Shown here: one piece after another, positions 33,887 through 43,045 of the stretch
How positions within the stretch are numbered: the stretch's first letter is position 1
Layout: each line of letters begins with the position of its first letter
From: Rhodobacteraceae bacterium CCMM004
Lineage (GTDB): Bacteria > Pseudomonadota > Alphaproteobacteria > Rhodobacterales > Rhodobacteraceae
Assembly: GCA_004005435.1 (NCBI GenBank)
Contig: RZWH01000006.1
Span: 165,636 to 229,635, forward strand
Direction of reading: 5' to 3'
DNA length: 64,000 bases
The notes under the pieces: generated by a model
The model's database searches: none
Seen by the model: the letters and a program-made list of their open reading frames with translations, nothing else
Told to the model about the DNA's origin: nothing
Program-made: the position numbers and the translations under genes

Positions 33887-34303
33887 ATGATCCTGGGCAT
33901 CGGCACCGACCTGGCCAATATCGAGCGGATTCAGCGTACGCTCGACCGGTTCGGCGACCGGTTCCGCAACCGCGTCTTCACCGAGACCGAGCAAAGCAAG
34001 GCAGAACGCCGGGCCGACACCCCCGGCACCTATGCCAAGCGCTGGGCGGCCAAGGAGGCGTGCTCCAAGGCGTTGGGGACAGGGCTGAGGATGGGCATCG
34101 CGTGGAAGGATATGTCGGTCACAAACCTCGCCACCGGGCAGCCGCAGATGCACGTCACCGGCTGGGCGGCCGAGCGCCTGGCGCAGATGACGCCCCCCGG
34201 ACACCGTGCTGTGATCCACGTCACGCTGACCGACGACCATCCCTGGGCGCAGGCCTTCGTGGTGATCGAGGCGCGCCCCGAGCGCGCCCCGCCGCCGCCT
34301 TGA
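33887..34303 (+). CDS. acpS: Holo-[acyl-carrier-protein] synthase
   Basis: AcpS transfers the phosphopantetheine arm from CoA to acyl carrier protein. The 138-residue protein starts [15 protein letters not shown] with the magnesium ligand Asp8 and has [16 protein letters not shown] with Glu57, the second ligand. [15 protein letters not shown] is the C-terminal strand block. The ATG at 33887 gives the family N-terminus; the GC-rich upstream reading does not. It opens the acpS-lepB-rnc-era-recO group. Confidence 0.95.
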   Translation: MILGIGTDLANIERIQRTLDRFGDRFRNRVFTETEQSKAERRADTPGTYAKRWAAKEACSKALGTGLRMGIAWKDMSVTNLATGQPQMHVTGWAAERLAQMTPPGHRAVIHVTLTDDHPWAQAFVVIEARPERAPPPP

Positions 34304-34370
34304 CTCCCCGACGCGTGCCAACCATGTAGCCTCAATCCCGATGGGACGGGGGCGACAGGCGAGGGGCGGA

Positions 34371-35159
34371 ATGGCGGGCAGGGCGGAGAAGAAGGACGGC
34401 ATCTTCGAGACGGTCAAAACCATCGTCTACGCGCTGCTGATCGCCGGTGTGTTCCGCACCCTGTTCTTTCAGCCGTTCTGGATCCCCTCGGGCAGCATGA
34501 AGGACACGCTGCTCGTCGGCGACTTCTTGTTCGTCAACAAGATGGCCTATGGCTATTCCCAGTACTCCTGTCCGTTCTCGCTGTGCACCTTCATCGACGG
34601 GCGCTGGTTCGGCTCGGAACCCGAGCGCGGCGACGTCGTGGTGTTCCGCCACCCGGTCGCCGGCACCGACTTTATCAAGCGGCTGATCGGGATGCCGGGC
34701 GACACCGTGCAGCTGCGCTCCGGCGTCCTCTACATCAACGGGAATGAGGCCCCGCAGGAGCCCGCGGGCACCTTTGTCGAGGCGTTCGAGAAGCAGGGGC
34801 CGCTGGGCAACCTGCCGCAATGCGAGAACGCGGGCGTGGGCCTCGGCGCCGACTGCGTGAAGTCGCGGTTCATCGAAACGCTGCCCGGCGGCACCTCCCA
34901 CGCGATCCTGAACATCCGGTCGTCGCGGCTGGACGACACGCCCGTCTACACCGTCCCCGAGGGGCACTACTTCTTCATGGGCGACAACCGCGACAACTCC
35001 ACCGACAGCCGGGTCAGCCAGAACGCCATGGGCGTCGGCTTCGTGCCCTTCGAGAACCTGATCGGGCGGGCGGATCGCGTGATCTTTTCCTCCTCCGGGC
35101 GGTCGATGCTGTTCTTCTGGACCTGGCGGGGCGACCGCTTCTACGAGAAGATCGTGTGA
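34371..35159 (+). CDS. lepB: Signal peptidase I
   Basis: LepB removes signal peptides from exported proteins. The 262-residue protein has one N-terminal membrane helix ([19 protein letters not shown]), the catalytic Ser42 in [11 protein letters not shown], and the catalytic Lys103 in [14 protein letters not shown]. The C-terminal [11 protein letters not shown] block is also present. A helix-like end segment and a cysteine-bearing loop ([12 protein letters not shown]) follow a pattern seen in alphaproteobacteria. I prefer the ATG at 34371, which follows GAGGGG; an in-frame ATG 30 bp upstream is possible. Its stop overlaps the rnc GTG (GTGA). Confidence 0.95.
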   Translation: MAGRAEKKDGIFETVKTIVYALLIAGVFRTLFFQPFWIPSGSMKDTLLVGDFLFVNKMAYGYSQYSCPFSLCTFIDGRWFGSEPERGDVVVFRHPVAGTDFIKRLIGMPGDTVQLRSGVLYINGNEAPQEPAGTFVEAFEKQGPLGNLPQCENAGVGLGADCVKSRFIETLPGGTSHAILNIRSSRLDDTPVYTVPEGHYFFMGDNRDNSTDSRVSQNAMGVGFVPFENLIGRADRVIFSSSGRSMLFFWTWRGDRFYEKIV

Positions 35160-35842
35160 GGCTGTCGGCCGAGCAAGCCGCCTTTGCCGCCCGGCTGGGC
35201 CACGAGTTTGCCGACCCCGCGCTGCTGATCCGGGCGTTGACCCATGGGTCGATGGCCACCGACGCCCGCCCCGACAACCAACGGCTCGAGTTCCTGGGCG
35301 ACCGGGTCCTGGGCCTGGTCATCGCCGAGGCGCTCTTGGAGGCCGACGCCGACGCCGCCGAGGGGCAACTCGCCCCGCGCCTGAACGCGCTGGTGCGCAA
35401 GGAGACCTGTGCCGAGGTGGCCGAGGCCGTGGGCCTGGGAGACGTGCTGCGCCTGGGCCGCTCCGAGATGCTGTCGGGCGGGCGGCGCAAGCAGGCGCTT
35501 CTCGGCGACGGGATGGAGGCGGTGATCGCGGCGGTCTATCGCGACGGCGGCTTCCCGGCGGCGCGGGAGGTGATCCTGCGGCTCTGGGCCCGGCGCATCA
35601 CCACGGTCGACACCGACGCCCGCGACCCCAAGACGGTGCTTCAGGAATGGGCGCAAGGTCGCGGCGCACCGCCGCCGCGCTATGTGCTCGTCGCGCGCAG
35701 CGGGCCGGACCACGCGCCGGTCTTCACCATCCGCGCCGAGCTGGAGGACGGGCGGTCGGCCGAGGCCCAGGCGCCCTCCAAGCGCCGGGCCGAACAGGCG
35801 GCGGCCGAGGCTCTCCTGGCGGAGTTGGGGGGCGTGCGGTGA
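35156..35842 (+). CDS. rnc: Ribonuclease III
   Basis: RNase III cleaves double-stranded RNA in rRNA processing and mRNA control. The 228-residue protein has the family signature [14 protein letters not shown] near residues 39-52 with the catalytic Glu and Asp. The second acidic pair is in [18 protein letters not shown] near residue 115. A double-stranded RNA-binding domain at the C-terminus contains [14 protein letters not shown] and ending helix [15 protein letters not shown]. Translation starts at a GTG overlapping the lepB stop. The order lepB-rnc-era is conserved widely. Confidence 0.95.
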   Translation: MRLSAEQAAFAARLGHEFADPALLIRALTHGSMATDARPDNQRLEFLGDRVLGLVIAEALLEADADAAEGQLAPRLNALVRKETCAEVAEAVGLGDVLRLGRSEMLSGGRRKQALLGDGMEAVIAAVYRDGGFPAAREVILRLWARRITTVDTDARDPKTVLQEWAQGRGAPPPRYVLVARSGPDHAPVFTIRAELEDGRSAEAQAPSKRRAEQAAAEALLAELGGVR

Positions 35843-35928
35843 CGGCCCAGGTCCGCGCGCCGCGGTAGCCCTGGCATCGCCGCCGCTGCTGGGGTAAGCC
35901 CTCGTCCTCGGACCCACCGGAGACCCCC

Positions 35929-36834
35929 ATGGCCCAACGCGCCGGTTTCGTCGCCCTGATCGGAGAGCCCAACGCGGGCAAGTCGACCCTGCTGAACGCC
36001 ATGGTCGGCGCCAAGGTGTCGATCGTGACCCACAAGGTGCAGACCACGCGCGCCCGCATTCGCGGCGTGGCCATCGAGGGCGACAGCCAGATCGTGTTCG
36101 TGGACACCCCGGGGCTGTTCCGCCCGCGGCGCAAGCTCGACCGCGCGATGGTGGCCGCGGCCTGGGGCGGGGCGGCGGATGCCGACATCGTGGTGCTGTT
36201 GATCGAGGCCCATCGCGGCATCACCGACGGGGTGCGCGCCATCCTGGAGGTCCTGTCGGACCGGGCCGGGACCGCCCCCGTGGCCTTGGCGATCAACAAG
36301 ATCGACCGGGTGCCGGCCCCTGCGCTGCTGTCGCTGACCAAGGAGATGAACGACCTCCACCCCTTTGCCGAGACGTTCCTGATCTCGGCTGAGAAGGGCG
36401 CGGGCGTCGACGACCTGCGCCGCTGGCTGGCGCGGACGCTGCCCGAGGGCCCGTGGCTCTATCCCGAGGACCAGATCGCGGATCTGCCCATGCGGATGCT
36501 GGCGGCCGAGACCACGCGCGAAAAGCTGACGCTGAGGCTGCACCAGGAGCTGCCGTATCAACTGACCGTTGAGACCGAGGGATGGCAGACCCGCAAGGAC
36601 GGGTCGGTGCGCATCGACCAGGTGGTCTATGTGGGCCGCGACGGGCATAAGGGGATCGTGCTGGGCAAGGGCGGCGAGACGATCAAGGCGGTGGGACAGG
36701 CCGCGCGCGCCGACCTCGAGGCATTCCTGGGACACAAAGTGCACCTCTTCCTCCAGGTGAAGGTGCGGCCGGGGTGGCAGGACGAGGCCGAGCGCTATCG
36801 CGAGATGGGCCTCGACATCCGCGATGGCGGGTGA
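35929..36834 (+). CDS. era: GTPase Era
   Basis: Era is the essential GTPase that binds 16S rRNA in 30S assembly. The 301-residue protein has the G1 loop GEPNAGKS (residues 12-19), the G2 region TTRARIRG, the G3 DTPG (59-62), G4 NKID (123-126) and G5 SAEKGAG. A C-terminal KH domain contains GHKGIVLGKGGETIKAVG, which carries the conserved GKGG motif. Length and order are normal. It ends 64 bp before the DUF1491 gene, with a paired-palindrome element in the gap. Confidence 0.96.
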   Translation: MAQRAGFVALIGEPNAGKSTLLNAMVGAKVSIVTHKVQTTRARIRGVAIEGDSQIVFVDTPGLFRPRRKLDRAMVAAAWGGAADADIVVLLIEAHRGITDGVRAILEVLSDRAGTAPVALAINKIDRVPAPALLSLTKEMNDLHPFAETFLISAEKGAGVDDLRRWLARTLPEGPWLYPEDQIADLPMRMLAAETTREKLTLRLHQELPYQLTVETEGWQTRKDGSVRIDQVVYVGRDGHKGIVLGKGGETIKAVGQAARADLEAFLGHKVHLFLQVKVRPGWQDEAERYREMGLDIRDGG

Positions 36835-36843
36835 GATGGGCGG

Positions 36844-36888
36844 CGATTTTTCGTCGAAAAATCGAAACGATCCTTCGTCGAAGGATCG
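36844..36888. repeat. Paired-palindrome element, variant copy
   Basis: Two 21-bp hairpin palindromes lie 3 bp apart in the 63-bp gap after era: 36844-36864, with a TTTTT/AAAAA stem around CGTCG, and 36868-36888, with GATCCTTCG/CGAAGGATC stems. They have the same design as the copies near 24.5-24.7 kb but different stem sequence, so they are a related class rather than the same repeat. They may terminate the era message or stabilise its end. Confidence 0.75.
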
Positions 36889-36897
36889 GGGGCGCGC

Positions 36898-37230
36898 ATG
36901 GCACGCTTGACCGCGGATGTCTGGGTGCACGCCTATCTCAGGCGGCTGCAACTGGCGCATATCCCGGCCTATGTCATCGCGCGGGGCGACGGCACGGCGG
37001 GGGCGGTGATGGTCAAGGTCGCCACCCTCGACGGCTGTGCCGCACTGTGGCAGCGCAGCGTCGACCCGATGACCGGCGGACGGTCCTGGATGATCCTTTC
37101 CGAAGGGCCGGAGCCGCAGGTCGACGCCGCCATCGGGCGGCAACGCAAGGTCGATCCCGACCTCTGGGTGGTCGAGGTCGAGGACCGCGCCGGACGCCAC
37201 CTGCTGGACGAGCCCGGCCTCAAGGAGTGA
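36898..37230 (+). CDS. DUF1491 family protein
   Basis: A 110-residue cytoplasmic protein with the DUF1491 blocks [36 protein letters not shown], and [19 protein letters not shown]. The conserved aromatic and Asp/Glu residues suggest a small alpha/beta protein. Function is unknown. It is fixed between era and recO in this order, as in other Rhodobacterales, and separated from recO by only 7 bp, so it likely shares their message. Confidence 0.9.
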   Translation: MARLTADVWVHAYLRRLQLAHIPAYVIARGDGTAGAVMVKVATLDGCAALWQRSVDPMTGGRSWMILSEGPEPQVDAAIGRQRKVDPDLWVVEVEDRAGRHLLDEPGLKE

Positions 37231-37237
37231 CCGCGCG

Positions 37238-37966
37238 ATGCTGGAGTGGCGCGACGAAGGGGTGATCCTGGCGGTCCGGCGCCACGGCGAGAGCGCCGCC
37301 ATCGTCGAGGCTCTGACTCCATCGCGCGGACGCCATGCCGGGGTGGTGCGCGGCGGCGGGGGACGCCGGATGGCGCCGATCCTGCAACCGGGCAGCCAGG
37401 TGGCGCTGGCCTGGCGCGCGCGGTTGGAGGACCACCTCGGCGCCTTCACGGTCGAGCCGGTCCGCAGTCGCGCCGGGGTTCTGGACGATCCCCTCGCCGC
37501 GGCGGGGCTGGCGGCGGTCACCGCGCTCCTGGTTTTTGCCCTGCCCGAGCGGGAGGCGCAGCCGGACCTCTATGCGCGGACCGTTGCTCTTCTCGATCTT
37601 CTGGAGGACGAGAGCGCGTGGCCCCTGGCCTATCTCAGGTGGGAGATGGCGCTCCTGAACGACACCGGCTTCGGCCTCGATCTGACGGCCTGTGCGGTGA
37701 CGGGCAGCGCCGAGGATCTGGCCCATGTCTCGCCCCGGACCGGGCGGGCGGTGGGCCGGGCGGCGGCCGGGGAGTGGGCCGACCGACTCTTGCCGCTGCC
37801 GCCTTGCCTCCTGGGCCAGGGGCCGGCCAGCGCGGCGGAGCTCCTCGACGGGCTCACCGTGACGGGGCACTTCCTCGACCGCTGGCTCGCCCCGGCGCTG
37901 GGCGACCGTCCGTTGCCCCCCGCCCGCGCGCGCCTCGTCGCGCGGATGCGGCGCCGGTTCGGTTGA
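37238..37966 (+). CDS. recO: DNA repair protein RecO
   Basis: RecO loads RecA on single-stranded DNA in the RecFOR pathway. The 242-residue protein starts with the OB-fold segment [19 protein letters not shown] and has the typical [12 protein letters not shown] stretch. [24 protein letters not shown] and the following SPRTGRAVG are the alphaproteobacterial RecO signatures. A few Cys residues remain but no clear C4 zinc site is evident. It ends the pdxJ-to-recO run and converges with a META-domain lipoprotein gene across 14 bp. Confidence 0.93.
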   Translation: MLEWRDEGVILAVRRHGESAAIVEALTPSRGRHAGVVRGGGGRRMAPILQPGSQVALAWRARLEDHLGAFTVEPVRSRAGVLDDPLAAAGLAAVTALLVFALPEREAQPDLYARTVALLDLLEDESAWPLAYLRWEMALLNDTGFGLDLTACAVTGSAEDLAHVSPRTGRAVGRAAAGEWADRLLPLPPCLLGQGPASAAELLDGLTVTGHFLDRWLAPALGDRPLPPARARLVARMRRRFG

Positions 37967-37980
37967 GCGGCGCGGAGCGC

Positions 37981-38379
37981 TCAGTCCGCTGCGCGCCGGA
38001 ACACCAGGCGCGGACCCGTTGCATCCGAGAGGATCAGGGTCCCGCCCTGGACCTCGGCCAAGGTGGCGGCCTCCAGCGCGGCGAAGTAGGCCGTCTCGGC
38101 CGCCAGGTCGGGACAGGCCCGGCGGGTCGCCGCGATGGGGCCGACGTCGATCCACGGATAGGGCACGCCTTGAGCGGCGGTGAAGGCGTTGCACGGCCCG
38201 GTCCCCCGCACCGCCCCTGGCGCGGGAAAGGACAGCGTCGCCTGCATTCCGGCCGGAGCGCCGTCGACTTCGATCAGTCGATAGACCGCGCCCGGATCGG
38301 CGTAGGCCGAGATCGTCTCGTCGGGTGTGCAGGCGGCCAGGACGCCCGCCGCCAGGACGGCGGCGCGGGTTCCGATCAT
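37981..38379 (-). CDS. META/HslJ-like lipoprotein
   Basis: A 132-residue protein with a lipoprotein signal peptide (MIGTRAAVLAAGVLAAC, lipidated Cys17 in the LAAC box). The mature part has the META/HslJ pattern: GTGPCNAFTAAQG, IGPIAATRRACPDLAAE and a final LVFRR strand, with a likely disulfide between the two Cys. Its ATG overlaps the stop of the upstream epimerase gene (ATGA). It sits in the outer or inner membrane leaflet. HslJ members are linked to stress and antibiotic tolerance, but the role here is inferred. Confidence 0.8.
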   Translation of the reverse strand: MIGTRAAVLAAGVLAACTPDETISAYADPGAVYRLIEVDGAPAGMQATLSFPAPGAVRGTGPCNAFTAAQGVPYPWIDVGPIAATRRACPDLAAETAYFAALEAATLAEVQGGTLILSDATGPRLVFRRAAD

Positions 38380-39389
38380 CCCTTTGCGGCGATGAAGGCC
38401 GCGGCCTCCAGAATCGCGTCGCGGGCAGGGATCATCCGGTGGCCCGCCCGCGCCTCTGTCGGGGCGGGGTCGATGGCCACGCGGAACCCCACGGTGGGGA
38501 GCACCGTCCGCACCTCGCGGTCGAACAGTGCCAGAACGCGAAGCATCCAGCCCGGCGCAGTGCCGGTCTTGATCCGCCGGTCGGGATAGGTCTCGGTCAA
38601 CAGACGCGCGATCTCGGGCATGGTCCAGAAGCTCTCGGCGGCCAGATGCCGGTGGCCGGCCATCGCCGGGGTGTCGAGTGCAGCGAGGTGCAGCGCCGAG
38701 ACATCGCTCAGGTGCACCACGGGAAAGCCCACGTCGGGCTGCATCGGGTCCTTGGCCGCCATGATCCGCTCGATCACCGCCAGGGACGTGCCGTAGGCGT
38801 CGTCCACCGGGCGGCCGAGGACCAGACCGGGGTTGATCGCGATCAGGCTCATGTCCGGGTGCGCCTCGGCGATCTCCCACGCGGCGCGCTCGGCCAGTGT
38901 CTTGGACCGCACATAGGCGTTGGCGGTGCGGTGGGCGGGGTCGGTCCAGTCGTCCTCGGTCACCGCGCGGCCCTCGGGGGCGTCGGTGTGCATCACCGCA
39001 ACCATCGACGACGTCAGCACCACGCGGCCGACCCCCGCCGCCGCTGCGGCCGTGAGTGCGCGGCGGGTCCCGTCGACGGCGGGGCGGATGATCTGGTCCT
39101 CGTCCTCTGGCTGCCGCATCGGAAAGGGCGAGGCGGTGTGCATCAGCGTGTCGACGCCAGCCATCGCCGCGTCCCACCCCGCGTCGTCCGCCAGGTCCAG
39201 CTCGACGAAGCTGAGCCGCTCCAGCGCCGCGGGATCGTCCAGATGCGGGCGCAGGCCGTCGCGGACGCCGCCGCCGCGCGCCGCCGACCGGAGCGAGCCG
39301 CGCACCGTATGACCGGCGTTCAGCAAGTCCAGCGCGATGCGGCGGGCGATGAACCCGGTCACGCCGGTGAGGAGGACGGTCTGGCGCAT
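38376..39389 (-). CDS. NAD(P)-dependent extended SDR (aldehyde reductase / epimerase family)
   Basis: A 337-residue protein with the nucleotide-binding motif TGVTGFIARRIALDLL (residues 8-23), where the third glycine is replaced by Ala. LTSSMVAVM holds the serine, and the Y-x-x-x-K pair is in AYVRSKTLAE. It resembles the dihydroflavonol-4-reductase/aldehyde reductase group that acts on carbonyl compounds. The ATG at 39387-39389 follows a purine-rich GGAGA. It overlaps the lipoprotein gene by 4 bp. The exact substrate is unknown. Confidence 0.87.
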   Translation of the reverse strand: MRQTVLLTGVTGFIARRIALDLLNAGHTVRGSLRSAARGGGVRDGLRPHLDDPAALERLSFVELDLADDAGWDAAMAGVDTLMHTASPFPMRQPEDEDQIIRPAVDGTRRALTAAAAAGVGRVVLTSSMVAVMHTDAPEGRAVTEDDWTDPAHRTANAYVRSKTLAERAAWEIAEAHPDMSLIAINPGLVLGRPVDDAYGTSLAVIERIMAAKDPMQPDVGFPVVHLSDVSALHLAALDTPAMAGHRHLAAESFWTMPEIARLLTETYPDRRIKTGTAPGWMLRVLALFDREVRTVLPTVGFRVAIDPAPTEARAGHRMIPARDAILEAAAFIAAKG

Positions 39390-39492
39390 GGGAGGTCTCC
39401 GTTGGGACAGCATCACCCTCAGGTAAGGCTGCGCAGCGCCGGTGCCAACGCCTCCGTCGCGGAACGGCGGACCGCCGCATGCGTTGAGGCGG

Positions 39493-39993
39493 ATGGATGT
39501 CCTCGCCGACCTCGCCAATGTCGCGGCCCGCACCGCCGTCGCCGTGGCCGTCGTGATTGCGCTGACGCGGATCGTCGGACTGCGCTCGTTTTCCAAGATG
39601 TCGGCCTTCGACTTTGCCGCGACGGTGGCCGTGGGGTCGATCCTCGCCGCGATCGTCACCGATCCGGACGGCGACCTGGCGGTGACGCTGGGGGCGCTGG
39701 CGGCGCTGTTCGCGGTGCAGGCGGTGGTGGGCTGGGCACGCCGGGCATCGGGCCGGGTCGAGGCGGCGGTGGACAACCGGCCGCTGATCCTGATGCGGGA
39801 CGGCGAGATCCTGGAGGACAACCTCACCGCCGGGGGCGTCACGCTCGGCGATCTGAAAGGCAAGCTGCGCGAGGCCAACGCGCTCGACCGGTCCCGCGTG
39901 CGCGCCGTGGTGCTGGAGACCACGGGCGACATCAGCGTGCTGCACGGCGACGGCCCGGACGTGGGGTGGCTATTGGAGGGACTGCGCCGGTAG
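39493..39993 (+). CDS. DUF421 (YetF-like) membrane protein
   Basis: A 166-residue protein with three N-terminal membrane helices (about residues 5-85) and the conserved turn VGLRSFSKMSAFDFAATVAVGSILA. A soluble DUF421 domain follows: NRPLILMRDGEILEDNLTAGGVTLGDLKGKLREANAL. This is the YetF-type C-terminal domain. The ATG at 39493 follows GAGGCGG. Function is unknown. It converges with the DUF998 gene across the repeat-rich gap at 40.0-40.5 kb. Confidence 0.86.
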   Translation: MDVLADLANVAARTAVAVAVVIALTRIVGLRSFSKMSAFDFAATVAVGSILAAIVTDPDGDLAVTLGALAALFAVQAVVGWARRASGRVEAAVDNRPLILMRDGEILEDNLTAGGVTLGDLKGKLREANALDRSRVRAVVLETTGDISVLHGDGPDVGWLLEGLRR

Positions 39994-40031
39994 CGAGCCA
40001 TACCCTTTTTCGGAGTTATGCGGAGGGAGAA

Positions 40032-40155
40032 GGGCAACGCCGTCGCGCCGTCTCGGGGTTGAGCGGCATCCGACGCTCCCAACAGCATCATTGCCGCGGC
40101 GGCTGCCCCATCCTCGCCAGAAGCGCCGCCCCTGGGGGGCGGGACGGCGCTGCCC
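40032..40155. repeat. 125-bp inverted-end element, copy B
   Basis: The left end GGGCAACGCCGTCGCGCC at 40032-40049 and the right end GGCGGGACGGCGCTGCCC at 40138-40155 pair at 16 of 18 positions. The core CATCCTCGCCAGAAGCGCCG at about 40109-40128 is the best match to the family. Length is 124 bp. Confidence 0.8.
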
Positions 40156-40245
40156 GGCCTGCGGCCGCGCGGGGCAGGGAAGCTGGGGGAGTCAGGCAGG
40201 CCCATTTTCCAGAGCGTGGGAGGCCGTCGCCGCACTGCGCGAGGA

Positions 40246-40370
40246 GGGTCGCGGCGTCCGGCCGGGGCAGGGTCGGGCGGCGCACAACGGCTCCAAGAGC
40301 ATCGACGCCGCGACGGCTGCACTGTCCTCGCCAGACGCGCCGCTCCGCCGGAGGCGGGACGGCGTGACCC
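40246..40370. repeat. 125-bp inverted-end element, copy C
   Basis: The left end GGGTCGCGGCGTCCGGCC (40246-40263) and the right end GGCGGGACGGCGTGACCC (40353-40370) pair at 15 of 18 positions. The outer five bases are GGGTC / GACCC here, where other copies have GGGCA / TGCCC. Both sides changed together. The core TGTCCTCGCCAGACGCGCCG is shared. Length is 125 bp. Confidence 0.8.
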
Positions 40371-40509
40371 GGCGTGCGGCCCGGGGGGGCAGGGAGGCTG
40401 AGGGGGCCACGCAGGCGGCGTTGTGCGGGGCGCGGGAGGCGGTCGCCTTACCGCCAGAGCAGGGGGCCGCCGTTCCGCCACGGGCAAATGAGGTTGAGCG
40501 GCCCGCCCG

Positions 40510-41142
40510 CTAATCCCGCCCGAACCGGATGAGGAACCGCGCGAACATCGCAACCCAGACGAGGGTGATCACGCCCAGGCCCCGCTCCCACGCGCCGTCG
40601 ATGCCGGTGGGCAGGAGGAAGAAGATCACCGATCCCACCGCCCAGGTCACCGCGCAGGCGAGGCTGACCCAGCGGTCGCGCGCGCTGTCGCGGCCCAGGT
40701 CGCGGGCCATGGCCCAGAACGTCAGAGTGAACAACAGGCCCAGTCCGTAGACGAGGTAGATGTGGATCACCACGCCCTCGTCGTCGGAATCGCCATACTC
40801 GTTGCGCGCGCCGATCACCACGACCAACGCGGCGAGCATCGCCAGACACAGGGTGCCCAGCGTCCAGCGCCAGGACTCGCCAGGATGCGCGTGGGCCGCG
40901 CCGAGGGCCAGCGCGAAGAGACCTGCGGCATAGCCGTAGAGCGCCACGTCTTGGATGATCTCGTAGCGCCCGGCGGCCAGGTCGCTGACGGTGTCGGCGA
41001 CCCAGTCGTGGTTCGGCACGACCATGCTGCCGATGACGTTGCCCGCCACCAGGGCGATGCCGCCCAGGATCGCCAGCCACCCCGCGGCGGACAGAAGTTC
41101 GGGGGCGGTCCGGGGCTCCCACGGGCGGGGGTCGGTCGGCAT
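40510..41142 (-). CDS. DUF998 family membrane protein
   Basis: A 210-residue protein with six hydrophobic helices. The conserved region GNVIGSMVVPNHDWVADTVSDLAAGRYEIIQDVALYGYAAGL (about residues 34-75) and HIYLVYGLGLLFTLTFWAMA match DUF998, a group distantly related to cation-transporting or lipid-modifying membrane proteins. Function is unknown. It ends against the repeat-rich gap on its left and sits 63 bp after mcd on its right, on the same strand. Confidence 0.83.
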   Translation of the reverse strand: MPTDPRPWEPRTAPELLSAAGWLAILGGIALVAGNVIGSMVVPNHDWVADTVSDLAAGRYEIIQDVALYGYAAGLFALALGAAHAHPGESWRWTLGTLCLAMLAALVVVIGARNEYGDSDDEGVVIHIYLVYGLGLLFTLTFWAMARDLGRDSARDRWVSLACAVTWAVGSVIFFLLPTGIDGAWERGLGVITLVWVAMFARFLIRFGRD

Positions 41143-41205
41143 GGGCAGCTCCTCTGGCGGTGTTGGAGGGGAACCGGCGCCGCCCGCGGCCGGTTCCCCG
41201 CCGCC

Positions 41206-42897
41206 TCAGACCAGGAGCCGTCGGGCGATGACCTGCGCCTGGATCTCGGCCGCGCCCTCGAAGATGTTGAGGATCCGCGCGTCGCACAGCACCCGGCTGA
41301 TCGCGTATTCCAGGGCAAAGCCGTTGCCGCCGTGGATCTGCAACCCGTTGTCGGCGGCGGCCCAGGCGACGCGGGCGCCCAGGAGCTTGGCCATCCCCGC
41401 CTCCAGGTCGCAGCGGCGGCCCTCGTCCTTTTCCTGCGCCGAGAAGTAGGTGAGCTGACGGGCGATCATGATCTCGACCGCCATCATCGCCAGCTTGCCC
41501 GACACGCGGGGGAACGCGATGAGCGCCTTGCCGAACTGCTTGCGGTCCTCGGCATAGCGCATGGCGATGTCGAGCGCGGACTGCGCCACGCCGATGGCGC
41601 GGGCGGCGGTCTGGATGCGAGCGGACTCGAAGGTCTCCATCAGTTGCTTGAAGCCGCGCCCCTCCTCGCCGCCCAGCAGGTTCTCGGCCTTGACCTCGAA
41701 CCCGTCGAAGGCCAGCTCGTATTCCTTCATCCCGCGATAGCCCAGCACCTCGATCTCGCCCCCGGACATGCCGGGGGTGGGGAACGGATCGTCGTCGGTG
41801 CCCGGCGTCTTCTCCGCCAGGAACATGGACAGGCCCCGGTAGTCGTCTGTTTCGGGGTCGGTCCGGGCGAGGAGCGTCATCACCTGGGTCCGCGCGGCGT
41901 GGGTGATCCAGGTCTTGTTCCCGGTGATGCGATAGATCTCGCCGTCCTTGACCGCGCGGGTCCTCAGCGCACCCAGGTCGGAGCCGGTGTTGGGCTCGGT
42001 AAAGACCGCTGTGGGCAGGATCTCGCCCGAGGCGAGGCCGGGCAGCCAGCGCTGCTTCTGCTCCTCGGTGCCGCCGCAGAGGATCAGCTCGGCCGCGATC
42101 TCGGACCGTGTGCCGAGCGAGCCGACCCCGATGTAGCCGCGGCTCAACTCCTCGCTGACCACGCACATCGACGCCTTCGACAGGCCATAGCCGCCGTAGT
42201 TCTCGGGGATGGTCAGGCCGAAGACACCCATCTCGGCCATTTCCGAGACGATCTCCATCGGGATCAGTGCGTCCTTGAGGTGCCAGTCGTGGGCGTGGGG
42301 CTCGACCTTGTCGACGGCGAAGCGGCGAAACTGCTCGCGGATCATCTCCAGCTCTTCGTCGAGGCCGGACTTGCCCACGGTGACGTTGGCCGACTGCTCG
42401 CGCATCAGCACCACGAGGCGAGTGCGCGCCGCTTGCGTGTTGCCCGATTGGGTCAGCGTCATGACCTCGGGGGCCATAAGGCCGCGCATCTGATCTTGGG
42501 TCAGGCCGATGTCCTGGAGGCGCACGATCTCGCCTTGGCTCATCGGGATGCCGCCGTAGATCTGCCACAGGTATTCGCCGAAGCCGATTTGCAGGATCAA
42601 CTGCTCGACCTCGCCCAGGTCGCCCGCGGCGTCGATCCGCTCGGCCCAGCCGTGGAGCTGGCGCAGCGCCTGGGCATAGGTCGCCAGCCAGGCCAACCCG
42701 TGGGCCGCGGTCTGTTCCGCCTCCAGCTTGGCCCCCGCGACCCGGCCCCCCTCGACCACTTTGTCCGCCACCGCGGCCCGGGCGGCCTCCAGCACGGTGT
42801 CGACCGGGCCCAGCGCCCCTGCGCACAAGTCCAGTAGGTCGGGCAGCACGGTGGGCGCGGCTCCGTCGAGGGTGAGGTCCTGTCCGTCGTGGGGCAT
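41206..42897 (-). CDS. mcd: (2S)-methylsuccinyl-CoA dehydrogenase
   Basis: A 563-residue acyl-CoA dehydrogenase. The first about 150 residues are an extra N-terminal region of alpha-helical character, and residues 175-563 form the usual core: FGLTIPENYGGYGLS, LPTAVFTEPNTGSDLG, GNKTWITHA, KQFGKAL and IFEGAAEIQAQVIARRLL with the catalytic Glu. This long form matches Mcd, which oxidises methylsuccinyl-CoA to mesaconyl-CoA in the ethylmalonyl-CoA pathway and passes electrons to ETF. etfAB lies 11 kb away. A generic acyl-CoA dehydrogenase is the alternative. Confidence 0.82.
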   Translation of the reverse strand: MPHDGQDLTLDGAAPTVLPDLLDLCAGALGPVDTVLEAARAAVADKVVEGGRVAGAKLEAEQTAAHGLAWLATYAQALRQLHGWAERIDAAGDLGEVEQLILQIGFGEYLWQIYGGIPMSQGEIVRLQDIGLTQDQMRGLMAPEVMTLTQSGNTQAARTRLVVLMREQSANVTVGKSGLDEELEMIREQFRRFAVDKVEPHAHDWHLKDALIPMEIVSEMAEMGVFGLTIPENYGGYGLSKASMCVVSEELSRGYIGVGSLGTRSEIAAELILCGGTEEQKQRWLPGLASGEILPTAVFTEPNTGSDLGALRTRAVKDGEIYRITGNKTWITHAARTQVMTLLARTDPETDDYRGLSMFLAEKTPGTDDDPFPTPGMSGGEIEVLGYRGMKEYELAFDGFEVKAENLLGGEEGRGFKQLMETFESARIQTAARAIGVAQSALDIAMRYAEDRKQFGKALIAFPRVSGKLAMMAVEIMIARQLTYFSAQEKDEGRRCDLEAGMAKLLGARVAWAAADNGLQIHGGNGFALEYAISRVLCDARILNIFEGAAEIQAQVIARRLLV

Positions 42898-43045
42898 CGG
42901 GCGTCTCCGTCATTCTGCGCGTGCGAACATCTAGGTCGCACCGGCAGCATGCGCAAGAAGATTTCGCCGCAGGGCATGTCTGCGCATGAATATGATATAT
43001 GCATTTGCGGCTGCGGGGCAGCCCGGGGTGGGGTATAGCGCGGGA

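Larger units (their letters stand above)
39994..40509. other. Intergenic region with two repeat elements
   Basis: This 516-bp gap between converging DUF421 and DUF998 genes holds two full copies of the 125-bp inverted-end family (40032-40155 and 40246-40370) in the same orientation, 214 bp apart. The DNA after copy B resembles that after copy C (CGGGGCAGGGAAGCTG versus GGGGGCAGGGAGGCTG), so the pair may come from duplication. No gene is seen. Confidence 0.65.

Noticed and set aside
34341..34370. Upstream ATG of lepB as the start
   Set aside because: The ATG at 34371 has a better ribosome site and family N-terminus; the upstream ten codons are basic and unlike relatives.
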